Assembly: GCA_014523695.1 (NCBI GenBank)
Contig: JAATVS010000157.1
Span: forward strand, 1 to 7,002
Origin: Nitrososphaerales archaeon TH5895
Lineage (GTDB): Archaea; Thermoproteota; Nitrososphaeria; Nitrososphaerales; Nitrososphaeraceae
DNA length: 7,002 nt
Reading direction: 5' to 3'
Below the pieces are notes generated by a model. That model had not been told where the DNA came from, did no database searches, and worked only from the letters and a program-made list of their open reading frames with translations. Positions 1 through 5,558 of the stretch are shown one piece after another. The translations under genes and the position numbers were made by a program. Numbering within the stretch: the first letter of the stretch is position 1; every line of letters starts with the position of its first letter.

Positions 1-1
1 A

Positions 2-139
2 ATATCAGCAAATAACGTACTTGAGAATGTCATTGACCTTAACAATGCAAACGGACTACCAACAAACATCAATACAAATCAGTATGTAGACAACAGTTGT
101 GAGACAAGTAATCCAAGTGGTCTGTGTATAGGAAGGTAA
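2..139 (+). CDS. C-terminal fragment of an Asn-rich, probably secreted protein (5' end outside window)
   Basis: An open frame enters from the left edge and ends at a TAA at 137-139, leaving the last 45 residues of a longer protein. The fragment is rich in Asn (about a quarter of the residues), Thr and Ser, with almost no Lys. It ends in a segment with two Cys at fragment positions 33 and 42 (C-x8-C, around NSCETSNPSGLCIGR) that could form a disulfide. This composition is typical of exported or cell-surface proteins of mesophilic thaumarchaea, but no domain is recognisable and the function is unknown. A T6 tract lies 38 bases after the stop. The gene converges with the helicase gene at 733-2046. 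Composition and the clean stop make it likely to be real; the family cannot be named. Confidence 0.55.
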   Translation: MSANNVLENVIDLNNANGLPTNINTNQYVDNSCETSNPSGLCIGR

Positions 140-176
140 TAAGAGTAGGAAGAACGAAAAGTCTCCGATTCATAAA

Positions 177-182
177 TTTTTT
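177..182 (+). terminator. T6 tract, candidate archaeal terminator of the upstream partial gene
   Basis: Six consecutive T on the plus strand, 38 bases after the TAA at 137-139, in an AT-rich stretch. Archaeal RNA polymerase can terminate at short T tracts without a hairpin, so this is a plausible end for the left-edge transcript. There is no supporting stem. Confidence 0.35.
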
Positions 183-321
183 ATTAACGCAATAAAGGTT
201 GATAAATAAAAAGAGTTGCTGACGGAATAAAATCCGAAGACGACCCTCACTAGATTGGATTAGCTTATTTAGATAACTTTATGAAATTAATCATTAGCTA
301 AACGGTATTGCTATCAGGCAA

Positions 322-357
322 ATTATTCTCGGTTTTAGTTGAATAAAACCAGATAAT
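322..357. repeat. Imperfect inverted repeat (hairpin) with a perfect 7-bp core
   Basis: GGTTTTA at 331-337 and TAAAACC at 344-350 are perfect reverse complements around a 6-base loop. Beyond small bulges the stem continues with ATTAT (322-326) pairing with ATAAT (353-357). It belongs to no gene and has no T tract directly beside it. It could be a transcription-related hairpin, the end of a decayed mobile element, or chance in AT-rich DNA. Confidence 0.4.
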
Positions 358-432
358 CCATGTACGACATAGGTGACATGAATTCGGCGTTCCCAATGAA
401 ATGATTTCCTTAGGAAGGTTGTAGTGGGGTAG

Positions 433-597
433 AATGCAACCAGGTTTATTGGCCAAAGAAAAAGAGCTATCAACGAGTCTAGTAATAAATTAAGAAACTT
501 TGAAAAGAGGAAGTACACCGAATGTCCAGAGAAAAGGAGAGCAAGGGATGTTGATGTCATCGAACTGGAATTTGAAACTTTGGAGGATTTGGGCTAA
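433..597 (+). pseudogene. Possible decayed coding remnant (no start codon)
   Basis: From just after a TAG at 430-432 to a TAA at 595-597 the plus strand has a 54-codon open frame with a protein-like ending (VIELEFETLEDLG, preceded by a Lys/Arg-rich stretch). No ATG or GTG lies in it; the only TTG is at 580, near the end. Upstream the same frame is blocked by several stops. This could be the tail of a gene broken by frameshifts or simply a chance frame. I do not recognise a family. Confidence 0.2.
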
Positions 598-662
598 TAC
601 GATGGCAGGATTTAGGTACTAACAGGTTAATCTAAGGAAGGTGATTTATTCGGTAAATATCA

Positions 663-688
663 TTTTCGACAAGACCGAAAAAAGAAAA
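663..688 (-). terminator. Candidate terminator of the nuclease-helicase operon
   Basis: Starting 45 bases past the helicase stop, the minus strand reads TTTTCTTTTTTCGG (688 down to 675). The T6 tract forms part of a 6-bp inverted repeat (TTTTCG at 663-668, CGAAAA at 676-681, 7-base loop). T-rich tracts of this kind are typical archaeal terminators, and the position suits the end of the two-gene operon. Confidence 0.45.
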
Positions 689-732
689 CAAAGCTTGTTG
701 TAAGTGTGTATCTATCATGCAGTGTGTTTGCC

Positions 733-2046
733 CTAATTGCACAACACATTAGGAGCCTCAACGACCATGCCGAACTTTCTATCTACAAGCCGCGCTAGCT
801 TTTGAGCGAAGTTTTGTTTGAGGCGCTGGTTCAAGTTGAATGAGCTAGTTAAACTGTTTAGCATCATTTCGAAGCTTCCAAGAATGATCAATTTTTCCTT
901 AGATCGAGAGATTGCCACATTTAGGTCTTGAAGTGAGCCAACGGCTCCTACCACTCTTTCGGGATTATTCCTGACTAGAGAGAATATAACGATATCTGCT
1001 TGTGTTCCCAGTGCACCGGTCGTTGTCAACACCCGGGCATCTATGTCAAGGGACTGAAGATATTTCAATATTGTACGCCTTTGCTCTGTATATCGGGTTA
1101 CTACGGAGATCGACTTTGAAGGGGCCACTCTTCTAAGTTCAGAACAGATGCGGACACAAGCTTTTGCCTCTATTTCATTATACCATGAGCTAGGACCTCC
1201 CATCTCTTCGTTACCATTCAGATTTACCCAGGTGATGACCTCTTCCGGATTGAGAACATTCTTAAATTTCTCATCGATGGGATACTTCACGTCCATCCTT
1301 CTACCTGCGATTTCGGGAGCCGAATTCAAGCCGCCATAATCAGCAAACTCATCTACTAACATTGCCAGCTTATCAGGAAGTCGATGAGTAGTAAAGAGTG
1401 TGTCATACTTGGCACACTTAAGGACCCATTCCATTGCACTAAGATCATAATCCGCTAATCCTATAGGTCTTGATTGCTTAGGATCGCCCACAACAGTAGC
1501 TACAATACCACACTGTGACGCAAGTTCGATTATGTTATTGGTTTCAAATGAAATGTTCTCTTTCATAAGATGAATACCTACCTGGTTGATTCCAAGAGCA
1601 AATGGTGACAAAAGATGTTCTAGCCTTTCGATACCAGCTTCATCAATAATCATATTATCAAACTTTATGGAGGCAGATAATCGTTTGAGTGATTGTGTTG
1701 TACAAATAACGATTTTCTTGGCTCTTACGATCTCAATGTTATTGCTAAAAGGTATAGGGAGCCTGGGATCCGCACCAGGCGCATATCCACTTCTGACGCA
1801 GAGAAATTTTGATCCTTCGGAACCCAATACCATGCTCAATTCTCTTGAAAATTCGTTGGCGGCCGAATTGGTAAAGGCTACTAATAGCACATTTTTAGCA
1901 TAGCCCTCGCAAATCATCTTGACAGCTAGAAAGCTGCCAGTAGTTGTTTTTCCGCATCCTGCCGGTCCGATGACACCAGCCACCCCTCCTGAACTAACGC
2001 GCCAGTTCAGTATTCTAGATTGATCTGGGTTAAGATTTATCGTCAT
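733..2046 (-). CDS. SF1 helicase of the UPF1/Dna2 type, second gene of a split-Dna2-like operon
   Basis: A 437-residue, ATP-dependent DNA (or RNA) helicase core with the SF1 motifs in order. They are Q motif NPDQ (6-9), Walker A GPAGCGKT (27-34, K33), motif Ia VAFTN (56-60), Walker B IIDEAG (133-138, D135/E136), motif III VGDPKQ (186-191), THR (220-222, the position of the UPF1-like YRM box), a motif IV-like VVTRY (315-319), and motif VI LNVAISRSK (375-383, R381 the arginine finger). DEAG and LNVA(L/I)(S/T)R are hallmarks of the UPF1/Dna2 (SF1B) branch rather than UvrD/Rep. Motif V is divergent: ALGTQADIVIFSLVR (345-359) in place of the usual fQGxE. The motif II-III gap is about 50 residues, longer than usual. 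There is no N-terminal extension or nuclease; those lie in the upstream gene, whose stop overlaps this ATG by 4 bases (ATGA, 2046-2043), implying translational coupling. Family confident; biological role inferred. Confidence 0.88.
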   Translation of the reverse strand: MTINLNPDQSRILNWRVSSGGVAGVIGPAGCGKTTTGSFLAVKMICEGYAKNVLLVAFTNSAANEFSRELSMVLGSEGSKFLCVRSGYAPGADPRLPIPFSNNIEIVRAKKIVICTTQSLKRLSASIKFDNMIIDEAGIERLEHLLSPFALGINQVGIHLMKENISFETNNIIELASQCGIVATVVGDPKQSRPIGLADYDLSAMEWVLKCAKYDTLFTTHRLPDKLAMLVDEFADYGGLNSAPEIAGRRMDVKYPIDEKFKNVLNPEEVITWVNLNGNEEMGGPSSWYNEIEAKACVRICSELRRVAPSKSISVVTRYTEQRRTILKYLQSLDIDARVLTTTGALGTQADIVIFSLVRNNPERVVGAVGSLQDLNVAISRSKEKLIILGSFEMMLNSLTSSFNLNQRLKQNFAQKLARLVDRKFGMVVEAPNVLCN

Positions 2047-3446
2047 AGCGATAGCTCTGGTGGAATAAGAACATCAGAGGCTAGTTTGTGAAATTGATGT
2101 ATAGGTCGCAGCATGCTTCGAGTGAGATTAAGCTCATCCCTCAAAAAGAAAATAGGCAAATGAAATAGTTGCTTCTTGGCCCTATGCACAGCAATCTTTG
2201 ACCTAAAACCAAGAGTAATTTTATTATTTTTTACTTCCATTACGCTTGCTTGCTCGCTTATACACGATAGAAGTGATTTGCCTGGTTCAGCTCCTATTAC
2301 TCTTACAATTCTACGTGGTTCCAGTGGAATGTTATCGTCAGCTCTCGAAAAAACTACTCTTTCATCAACATCAAAATCATAGGAATACCCTCTGCATAGT
2401 ACGCCGATTTTTTCCAACCTTCGCAAGGCTTCTTCCTCTCCATGCTTGTTAATCAGCTCAGAAGCAACATGTTTGTGTAAGTGAGTTTCTGCTCGCTCCT
2501 TTAAGATGGCATAACGTTTAGCAAAAAATTGTTTTGTCATCTTTTCGTACTGCGCTGGTAGTTTGCCTTCATACGCTAATCTAGCATCACGTTGATAGAA
2601 AAGACATTCCTTACTTCCCTCTAAGCCCTTATCACATACGGGGCAGAATTTTGGTCTCTGAACACGAACTCTTTGCCCACAGAGGACCATGTGGGCAAAT
2701 TGTCTGTTGCTTTTAATTCTCTCCACTTCCTTTGTCATAGTTTCTGTTTTAGGGAAGTATACCCCACCATTGTGTACTATGCAGGAAAAATTGTGTTCCT
2801 TCCAATCGTCTTCATTCCGCTTGTATCTGAAATTTGCAAGCAGGGTATTAGCAATGAGCTGCCATTTTTCTCGACCACTAATAGTATTGCTAAGATCGTA
2901 ACTTTTCCAGTCTAATAAGCCGTAACCATCAGGATACTCTAGAATTGCGTCGACTCTCCCTTCGTGATGGTTCTTGATATTGGTAATTGTAATTTCGGTC
3001 AAGACTCTTGAAGGTTTTTCGTACTTCTTCATCAGCCTTCTAGCCATGCTTAGTACAAGACCATGAAAAATATCATTGACTTGGATCTTGAAATCGTCTG
3101 GGACAAATTTATTTTCTCGGTTTGCGCCATCTAACGTATCATTGATAATAATATTTACTATATGGGATGATTCATTTACAATTTTCTCTCCGAGTTGTTC
3201 ATAATTCTCTAGCCCACTATGCCAATTTTCAAGGATAGGGCCGCTCACACATAAACTCATTATATCATGAACAGTATTCGCGACTAAGTAGTCTTTATCG
3301 CTTCTAATTGCTCCATAAGGATAATCTAGTTTGAAGAGATTTTGACAGACACATGCGGTGGCAATTTCTGAAGACTGTACTAGATGGGTCTGGGATTTTC
3401 TCAAATAGTCATATGTTTTTCTCACATCAACGATATCATTATTCAT
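2043..3446 (-). CDS. Fe-S cluster PD-(D/E)XK nuclease of the Cas4/Dna2/RecB kind, first gene of the operon
   Basis: A 467-residue probable DNA nuclease. The RecB/Cas4-like active-site motifs are visible: H60 (NTVHDIM), E151 (LTEITIT), D166 (GRVDAIL), D179-x-K181 (LLDWKS) and Q196 (WQLIANTLLA). Together these bind the metal and cut one DNA strand. Cysteines C34 near the N terminus and C268-x2-C271-x9-C281 flank the fold, as in Cas4, AddB and Dna2, where four Cys hold a [4Fe-4S] cluster; C32 is an alternative first ligand. Residues 305-345 look helical and charged. Residues about 355-420 are strand-rich with a basic end, and 421-460 (LPIFFLRDELNLTRSML) resemble the beta-barrel/linker that precedes the helicase core in Dna2. 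The ATG at 3446 is fixed by an in-frame TGA 12 bases upstream. The gene overlaps the helicase gene by 4 bases. It is too long for a plain Cas4 (about 200 residues), and no CRISPR or other cas gene is seen. Nuclease fold confident; partner and role inferred. Confidence 0.85.
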   Translation of the reverse strand: MNNDIVDVRKTYDYLRKSQTHLVQSSEIATACVCQNLFKLDYPYGAIRSDKDYLVANTVHDIMSLCVSGPILENWHSGLENYEQLGEKIVNESSHIVNIIINDTLDGANRENKFVPDDFKIQVNDIFHGLVLSMARRLMKKYEKPSRVLTEITITNIKNHHEGRVDAILEYPDGYGLLDWKSYDLSNTISGREKWQLIANTLLANFRYKRNEDDWKEHNFSCIVHNGGVYFPKTETMTKEVERIKSNRQFAHMVLCGQRVRVQRPKFCPVCDKGLEGSKECLFYQRDARLAYEGKLPAQYEKMTKQFFAKRYAILKERAETHLHKHVASELINKHGEEEALRRLEKIGVLCRGYSYDFDVDERVVFSRADDNIPLEPRRIVRVIGAEPGKSLLSCISEQASVMEVKNNKITLGFRSKIAVHRAKKQLFHLPIFFLRDELNLTRSMLRPIHQFHKLASDVLIPPELSL

Positions 3447-3821
3447 GTTTATGTATCATCCCCGTTTACCTTCATTAATTCTCAAGATGGTCGTTGCCTA
3501 TGCACAACAGAAGGCGATCATCCATCTAGTTATCCATCAGCTGTCGGTATTTAAGTCGAAGATACTGTGATGGGGAGGGAGAGAGGGGTAGGTTATCGAA
3601 GAGGGAAAACAGCATAGACACAAAAGAATTATCTATTCGGCGCTATAGGTCATGGGCTTCAGATAGTATACAAACTATCACTAGACTTATTCGATAGCCG
3701 CTGATAGACTGTTCTCAAATGCGATATAAACACTGTACTGAGATTCTATTGCCAGGGTATACAATGCAACACACTGAAAACCAACTATACATATACATGG
3801 TGAAGATAAAAACAAATAACA
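3447..3821. promoter_or_regulatory. Divergent intergenic region between the nuclease operon and a small acidic protein gene
   Basis: These 375 bases must hold two divergent promoters. For the minus-strand operon the only TATA-like stretch is AATTAATGAA (3480 down to 3471), about 30 bases before the ATG, which would suit a leaderless transcript; it is a weak match. Also present are a G-rich purine tract (3571-3592), a 6-bp inverted repeat GATAGT/ACTATC (3662-3667, 3674-3679), and two copies of ATCCATC 12 bases apart (3520-3526, 3532-3538). Short open frames at 3445-3570 and 3764-3859 are not convincing genes. I see no tRNA or obvious C/D-box RNA. Confidence 0.4.
3784..3799 (+). promoter_or_regulatory. 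TATA-like promoter element of the small acidic protein gene
   Basis: CTATACATATACATGG contains a TATACATATA core centred about 30 bases before the ATG at 3822, with a purine-rich GAAAA upstream in the place of a BRE. Archaeal TATA boxes sit roughly 26 bases before the transcription start, so this spacing predicts a leaderless or nearly leaderless mRNA. No Shine-Dalgarno sequence is seen. A second TATA-like stretch at 3758-3763 is a weaker alternative. Confidence 0.45.
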
Positions 3822-3992
3822 ATGATGGAAATAGAATTAGAATTAACGTCCAACTCTAAGAATGTAACCGAAATTTTGGAGAAGGTTTCTCAGTTAGTAA
3901 GGAAATCACAGGAATTGGGATTCGAAATAAAGGAGTTAGAAATCGAATCAGAACACGATAAAAAGGACAAGGAAGGGACAGAAAAGGAGTAG
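3822..3992 (+). CDS. Small acidic alpha/beta protein, 56 residues, unknown function
   Basis: This gene runs from ATG 3822 (a second ATG follows at 3825) to TAG 3990-3992. An in-frame TAA at 3807 fixes the start to one of these two. The sequence begins MEIELELTS (strand), continues with an amphipathic helix (residues about 15-32, NVTEILEKVSQLVRKSQ), then a second strand FEIKELEIES. It ends in a highly charged Lys/Glu/Asp tail (45-56). This beta-alpha-beta arrangement with a charged tail is protein-like and unlike a chance frame. Supporting context is a TATA-like box about 30 bases upstream and a T7 tract 21 bases downstream, so it looks like an independent monocistronic unit. It is divergent from the nuclease-helicase operon. 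I do not recognise a family. A role as a small regulator, chaperone or partner protein is possible but unsupported. Confidence 0.6.
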   Translation: MMEIELELTSNSKNVTEILEKVSQLVRKSQELGFEIKELEIESEHDKKDKEGTEKE

Positions 3993-4013
3993 CTAAAATT
4001 TTACATTGGCTTA

Positions 4014-4020
4014 TTTTTTT
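4014..4020 (+). terminator. T7 tract, terminator of the small acidic protein gene
   Basis: Seven T on the plus strand begin 21 bases after the TAG at 3990-3992. This is the usual form and distance of an archaeal T-tract terminator, and it supports the small gene as a complete transcription unit. Confidence 0.5.
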
Positions 4021-4066
4021 GTTGGGAGCTAAGTGAAATGGTTGATATGTTGACGTAGACTGTCTT

Positions 4067-4243
4067 GTGAATAATTACATCATTATATCTAGTATCTCTT
4101 TTTTTAACCAAAAACCTATTATCATCACGCGAGTTGTGCCAGAGAATAGTTTAAGATCTAGTGTTACTAATAGGAGATCTTGACGTAAGAACATTCCAAC
4201 CACAAATGAAGGTAAAAAATATGCATGGCAGGAATATGCTTGA
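4067..4243 (+). pseudogene. Possible broken small gene with one internal TGA
   Basis: From GTG 4067 the plus strand codes for a protein-like sequence including QKPIIITRVVPENSLRSSV. It meets a TGA at 4181-4183, then continues in frame with RKNIPTTNEGKKYAWQEYA to a TGA at 4241. Both parts look coherent, and a single C-to-T change (CGA to TGA) would explain the break. The total would be 58 codons plus the stop. No family is recognised, and chance is a serious alternative. Confidence 0.22.
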
Positions 4244-4331
4244 GAAGAACAAGGCAAATGCACCTATTTCAAAAATATGATCTTGACTAAATTAGTATAG
4301 ATGCTTCTTTCCCGAAATGATTGCCGGGTAT

Positions 4332-5291
4332 CTAAAATGATCTTGTTTGGTCATGGTACCCTTCTATCTGGATAGTGGCATTGGCGATTCTAAAATTCTT
4401 CTCTAGCAAAGAATTTATCTCTTGAAGCACTTCCAAAGACCTACTCGGATCAATTACTACAACATGGGCGGATAATGCATTCAGACCTGAGGTAATGGTC
4501 CAGATGTGCAATTCAAAAATTCCAGTTACACCTTTGATTTGAAGAATTGCATTTTTGACCTCTTCGTGTGATAGATTGGCAGGAACTCCCTCCATGAGAA
4601 TATGAAGTGACTTGTTGAGTAGTCTCCAAGTCCTCGGAAAAATGAACAAAGCGAGAGCGATGCTTACTATGGGGTCTGCCAAATAAAAGCCTGTTACATA
4701 TATGACAATAGCTGCAATGATTATCCCAACTGATCCTAGTGTATCACTAAGGACTTCAAGATAGGCGCCTTGCATATTTAAGTCCCCCTCTTTTTCCTTT
4801 TTAGGATGATCATGATCTCCAGCCAATGTTGGATTATCTCTTTTGACGGAATCAAGAGGCATATTGTGAGAGTGACTCTTGAGAAGTAAAATTCCTATGA
4901 CATTTACAAAAAGTCCTAGGCACCCTACTGCAATCATTGGAAGAACCTCAATTTGGCGAGGTTCTACTATGCGCCAATATGCCTCATAAAGAATGTAAAA
5001 AGAGATCAAAATCAATACGACACCATTTGCTAGGGCGGCAAGTATCTCCAATCGATAAAAACCAAATGTTCTTTGAGGGGTGGGAGGCTTGCGGGAGTAG
5101 GATATTGCGAAGAGAGCCAGAGCAAGTCCTCCCGCATCTGCAACCATATGGCCAGCATCAGCAAGCAGCGCCAAACTACCAGTTAAAAGGCCGAAAACTA
5201 CCTCCACGACTAGAAATCCTGCAATGATATAGAACACAATCCTAAGCTTTCTTATCCGTTGCTTTGTTATCTCATCTCTAGTTATGGACAA
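4332..5291 (-). CDS. Cation diffusion facilitator (CDF) family divalent metal exporter, CzcD/ZitB-like
   Basis: A 319-residue membrane antiporter that exports Zn2+ (or a related divalent metal) in exchange for protons. Six membrane segments are visible (about 16-36, 38-64, 84-105, 115-137, 175-199, 203-220), followed by the cytosolic ferredoxin-like CDF domain (about 225-319). TM2 has the canonical metal pair H48-x3-D52 (ADAGHMVADAGG). TM5 has E179-x3-D183 (AYLEVLSDTLGS), where classic zinc transporters have H-x3-D. The TM4-TM5 loop carries a modest His cluster (H140, H142, H160, H162) in a charged segment (about 138-170), typical of zinc CDFs. The start is TTG at 5291: an in-frame TGA lies 24 bases upstream and the next Met is residue 49, inside TM2. 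Length is normal for the family. The upstream region carries a palindrome and a tandem repeat that suggest regulation. The family is secure; the exact metal is not. Confidence 0.92.
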   Translation of the reverse strand: MSITRDEITKQRIRKLRIVFYIIAGFLVVEVVFGLLTGSLALLADAGHMVADAGGLALALFAISYSRKPPTPQRTFGFYRLEILAALANGVVLILISFYILYEAYWRIVEPRQIEVLPMIAVGCLGLFVNVIGILLLKSHSHNMPLDSVKRDNPTLAGDHDHPKKEKEGDLNMQGAYLEVLSDTLGSVGIIIAAIVIYVTGFYLADPIVSIALALFIFPRTWRLLNKSLHILMEGVPANLSHEEVKNAILQIKGVTGIFELHIWTITSGLNALSAHVVVIDPSRSLEVLQEINSLLEKNFRIANATIQIEGYHDQTRSF

Positions 5292-5299
5292 TTCTATTC

Positions 5300-5320
5300 T
5301 TTCAGTCTGTTTTCAGTCTG
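5300..5320 (-). promoter_or_regulatory. Tandem direct repeat between TATA-like box and start of the exporter gene
   Basis: TTTCAGTCTG occurs at 5300-5309 and exactly again at 5311-5320, so the repeat period is 11 bp, one helical turn. It lies 9 bases upstream of the TTG start, where the transcription start is expected. Two identical sites on one DNA face at a start site look like an operator, but tandem duplication by slippage is possible. Confidence 0.45.
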
Positions 5321-5326
5321 ATATCG

Positions 5327-5340
5327 TCTATTATAATAGA
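5327..5340 (-). promoter_or_regulatory. Perfect 14-bp palindrome overlapping a TATA-like box of the exporter gene
   Basis: TCTATTATAATAGA is its own reverse complement. Its centre TATTATAATA is TATA-like and lies about 42 bases before the TTG at 5291, predicting a start near 5307 and a leader of about 15 bases. A repressor dimer bound here would block TBP; this is inference. AT-rich palindromes can also occur by chance. Confidence 0.45.
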
Positions 5341-5357
5341 GATTCTTTATACCTATG

Positions 5358-5401
5358 CATTAGCAGTATGCCTTTTCATTAGCGTATACATCAATTATAC
5401 G
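5358..5401. repeat. Imperfect direct repeat and inverted repeat upstream of the exporter promoter
   Basis: CATTAGCAGTAT (5358-5369) recurs as CATTAGCGTAT (5377-5387). The second copy runs into a 6-bp inverted repeat CGTATA (5383-5388)/TATACG (5396-5401) with a 7-base spacer. The cluster lies 20-60 bases upstream of the TATA-like palindrome, a place suited to an activator site or to a separate promoter. The function is unknown. Confidence 0.3.
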
Positions 5402-5472
5402 AAAGCTTAGGAGTAATAGGCTAGCGGGGTGTCCTGTGGTGAGTATAGACTATGAGTAGATAGGATGTTTCA

Positions 5473-5518
5473 AGCAAAAGAAAAAATGAAAACCCGTAAA
5501 CTTACCAGTGGTTGGTAA
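5473..5518 (-). terminator. Hairpin plus T-tract terminator of the amidase gene
   Basis: On the minus strand, starting 40 bases after the amidase stop, TTACCA (5518-5513) and TGGTAA (5507-5502) form a perfect 6-bp stem with a 5-base loop. A T-rich run follows, with a T6 at 5486-5481. The order stem then T tract on the minus strand fits termination of the amidase transcript and separates it from the exporter gene. Confidence 0.5.
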
Positions 5519-5558
5519 ACCAAAATTGTCGTAGTAGTGGCACAGATTGATTGCTTTC

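Larger units (their letters stand above)
140..732. other. Gene-poor intergenic region between two convergent genes
   Basis: This stretch of 593 bases separates the plus-strand partial gene from the minus-strand helicase gene. It is AT-rich and interrupted by stops in all plus frames. It holds a T6 tract (177-182), an imperfect hairpin (322-357), a possible coding remnant (433-597) and a terminator-like element for the helicase (663-688). An 88-codon minus-strand frame at 294-560 has an unconvincing protein sequence and no promoter that I can see. I see no RNA gene here. Confidence 0.6.
3993..4331. other. Gene-poor region of 339 bases
   Basis: This lies between the small acidic gene (+) and the end of the cation exporter gene (-), so it is a convergent intergenic region. 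It holds the T7 tract (4014-4020), a second T7 run (4099-4105), the possible broken gene at 4067-4243, and two copies of GATCTTGAC (4176-4184, 4279-4287). It also holds a weak CCCG/CGGG stem (4311-4314, 4325-4328) with an A5 run at 4271-4275 that might terminate the exporter transcript on the minus strand. A 62-codon minus-strand frame (4075-4263) has an implausible composition. Confidence 0.5.

Noticed and set aside
294..560. 88-codon minus-strand open frame downstream of the helicase gene
   Set aside because: The protein is an irregular mix of Phe/Leu/Ser with no recognisable family, no promoter, and lies partly antisense to a plus-strand frame with better protein character. It is probably chance.
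1148..2915. Several plus-strand open frames of 60-105 codons across the nuclease and helicase genes
   Set aside because: All are antisense shadows of two genes with intact conserved motifs on the minus strand.
2043..3446. Reading the nuclease as a CRISPR Cas4
   Set aside because: It is more than twice the usual Cas4 length, is coupled to a helicase, and there is no repeat array or other cas gene in the window.
3445..3570. 41-codon plus-strand open frame starting at ATG 3445, overlapping the nuclease start
   Set aside because: It has no promoter at a suitable distance, would start inside the nuclease gene on the other strand, and shows no family resemblance.
3447..3821. Possible C/D-box small RNA or tRNA in the divergent intergenic region
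   Set aside because: Only a weak GTGATGG box and scattered CTGA were seen, without the paired box spacing; no cloverleaf could be drawn.
3764..3859. 31-codon plus-strand open frame overlapping the small acidic gene out of frame
   Set aside because: It overlaps a better candidate gene and the TATA-like element lies inside it.
4075..4263. 62-codon minus-strand open frame
   Set aside because: The composition is not protein-like, and it is antisense to the more coherent plus-strand sequence at 4067-4243.
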